Assembly (NCBI GenBank): GCA_963756815.1
Contig: CAVWPR010000045.1
Coordinates: 106,998-170,997, forward strand
Direction of reading: 5' to 3'
From: JAENVU01 sp963756815
GTDB taxonomy: Bacteria > Actinomycetota > Acidimicrobiia > IMCC26256 > JAENVU01
DNA length: 64,000 bases
Shown here: positions 63,909 through 64,000 of the stretch, in pieces
How the letters are laid out: each line of letters begins with the position of its first letter
How positions within the stretch are numbered: the first letter of the stretch is position 1
Notes under the pieces: model-generated
The model's input: the letters and a program-made list of their open reading frames with translations, nothing else
Told to the model about the DNA's origin: nothing
The model's database searches: none
Program-made: the position numbers and the translations under genes

Positions 63909-64000
63909 CGAACGTGGGAGGGAATCGACAGCCAGCCACTTCCGTGCGAAGGCTCGCAGCCCAGGCCCGTATGGCAACCGATCTGGCACCGGTATCCGTC

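Overview
The window is high-GC chromosomal DNA from an actinobacterium, most likely class Acidimicrobiia; the rank is inferred from gene order and gene content because no 16S gene is present. It carries the actinobacterial order known from Mycobacterium tuberculosis around metG-tatD-rpfB-ksgA-ispE, glmU-prs-rplY-pth and mfd-mazG-eno-ftsB-DUF501-ppx. It also has two tiny actinobacterial ribosomal proteins (bS22 and a bL37-like ORF), a WS/DGAT acyltransferase and many fatty-acid/CoA genes. At least eighteen apparent single-base frameshifts break otherwise well conserved genes, including the essential metG. This looks more like residual indel error in an unpolished assembly than mass gene decay.

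Layout. (1) 1-10.4 kb, mainly minus strand: accessory catabolism and redox. It holds an acyl-CoA synthetase, an amidohydrolase, a polysaccharide deacetylase, a PIG-L deacetylase, a secreted His/Met-rich protein behind an operator-like palindrome, an alpha/beta hydrolase, a probable UGSC-family selenoprotein with in-frame UGA and a SECIS-like hairpin, its thioredoxin-fusion partner, and a cNMP-binding patatin. (2) 10.5-20.8 kb: lipid acyltransferase, serC, a Mo-oxidoreductase/cytochrome b pair, WS/DGAT, an Rrf2-epimerase-membrane operon with a readable promoter, a tiny bL37-like gene, a CPA2 antiporter, an SDR and a decayed acyltransferase-3 remnant. (3) 20.8-25.4 kb: a two-component system, a large membrane protein and a DUF192 protein. 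(4) 25.5-49.6 kb: the conserved core of translation, cell wall, DNA repair and central metabolism (rsmI, abrB-like, metG, tatD, an RpfB-like scaffold ending in an RlpA domain, rsmA, ispE, bS22, tRNA-Gln, glmU, prs, rplY, pth, add, mfd, a SurA-like lipoprotein, mazG, eno, ftsB, DUF501, ppx). (5) 49.6-64 kb: aminotransferase, SRPBCC, nuclease-like EEP, orn, acyl-CoA synthetase, GNAT, enoyl-CoA hydratase, an epimerase/acyltransferase pair, MATE exporter, tRNA-Leu, a secreted hydrolase fused to a neocarzinostatin-like domain, and a PAP2 phosphatase.

Two patterns cut across the window. First, at least thirteen genes have a TANNNT hexamer ending 6-8 nt before the start codon, which predicts leaderless transcripts and helps decide several starts. 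Second, a GC-rich intergenic repeat (core about 25 bp) occurs at 25424, 35525 (inverted) and 60604, with a diverged copy at 32898. The most interesting locus is the UGSC selenoprotein with its fused thioredoxin partner (6541-8480). No CRISPR array, insertion sequence, prophage or rRNA gene was seen.
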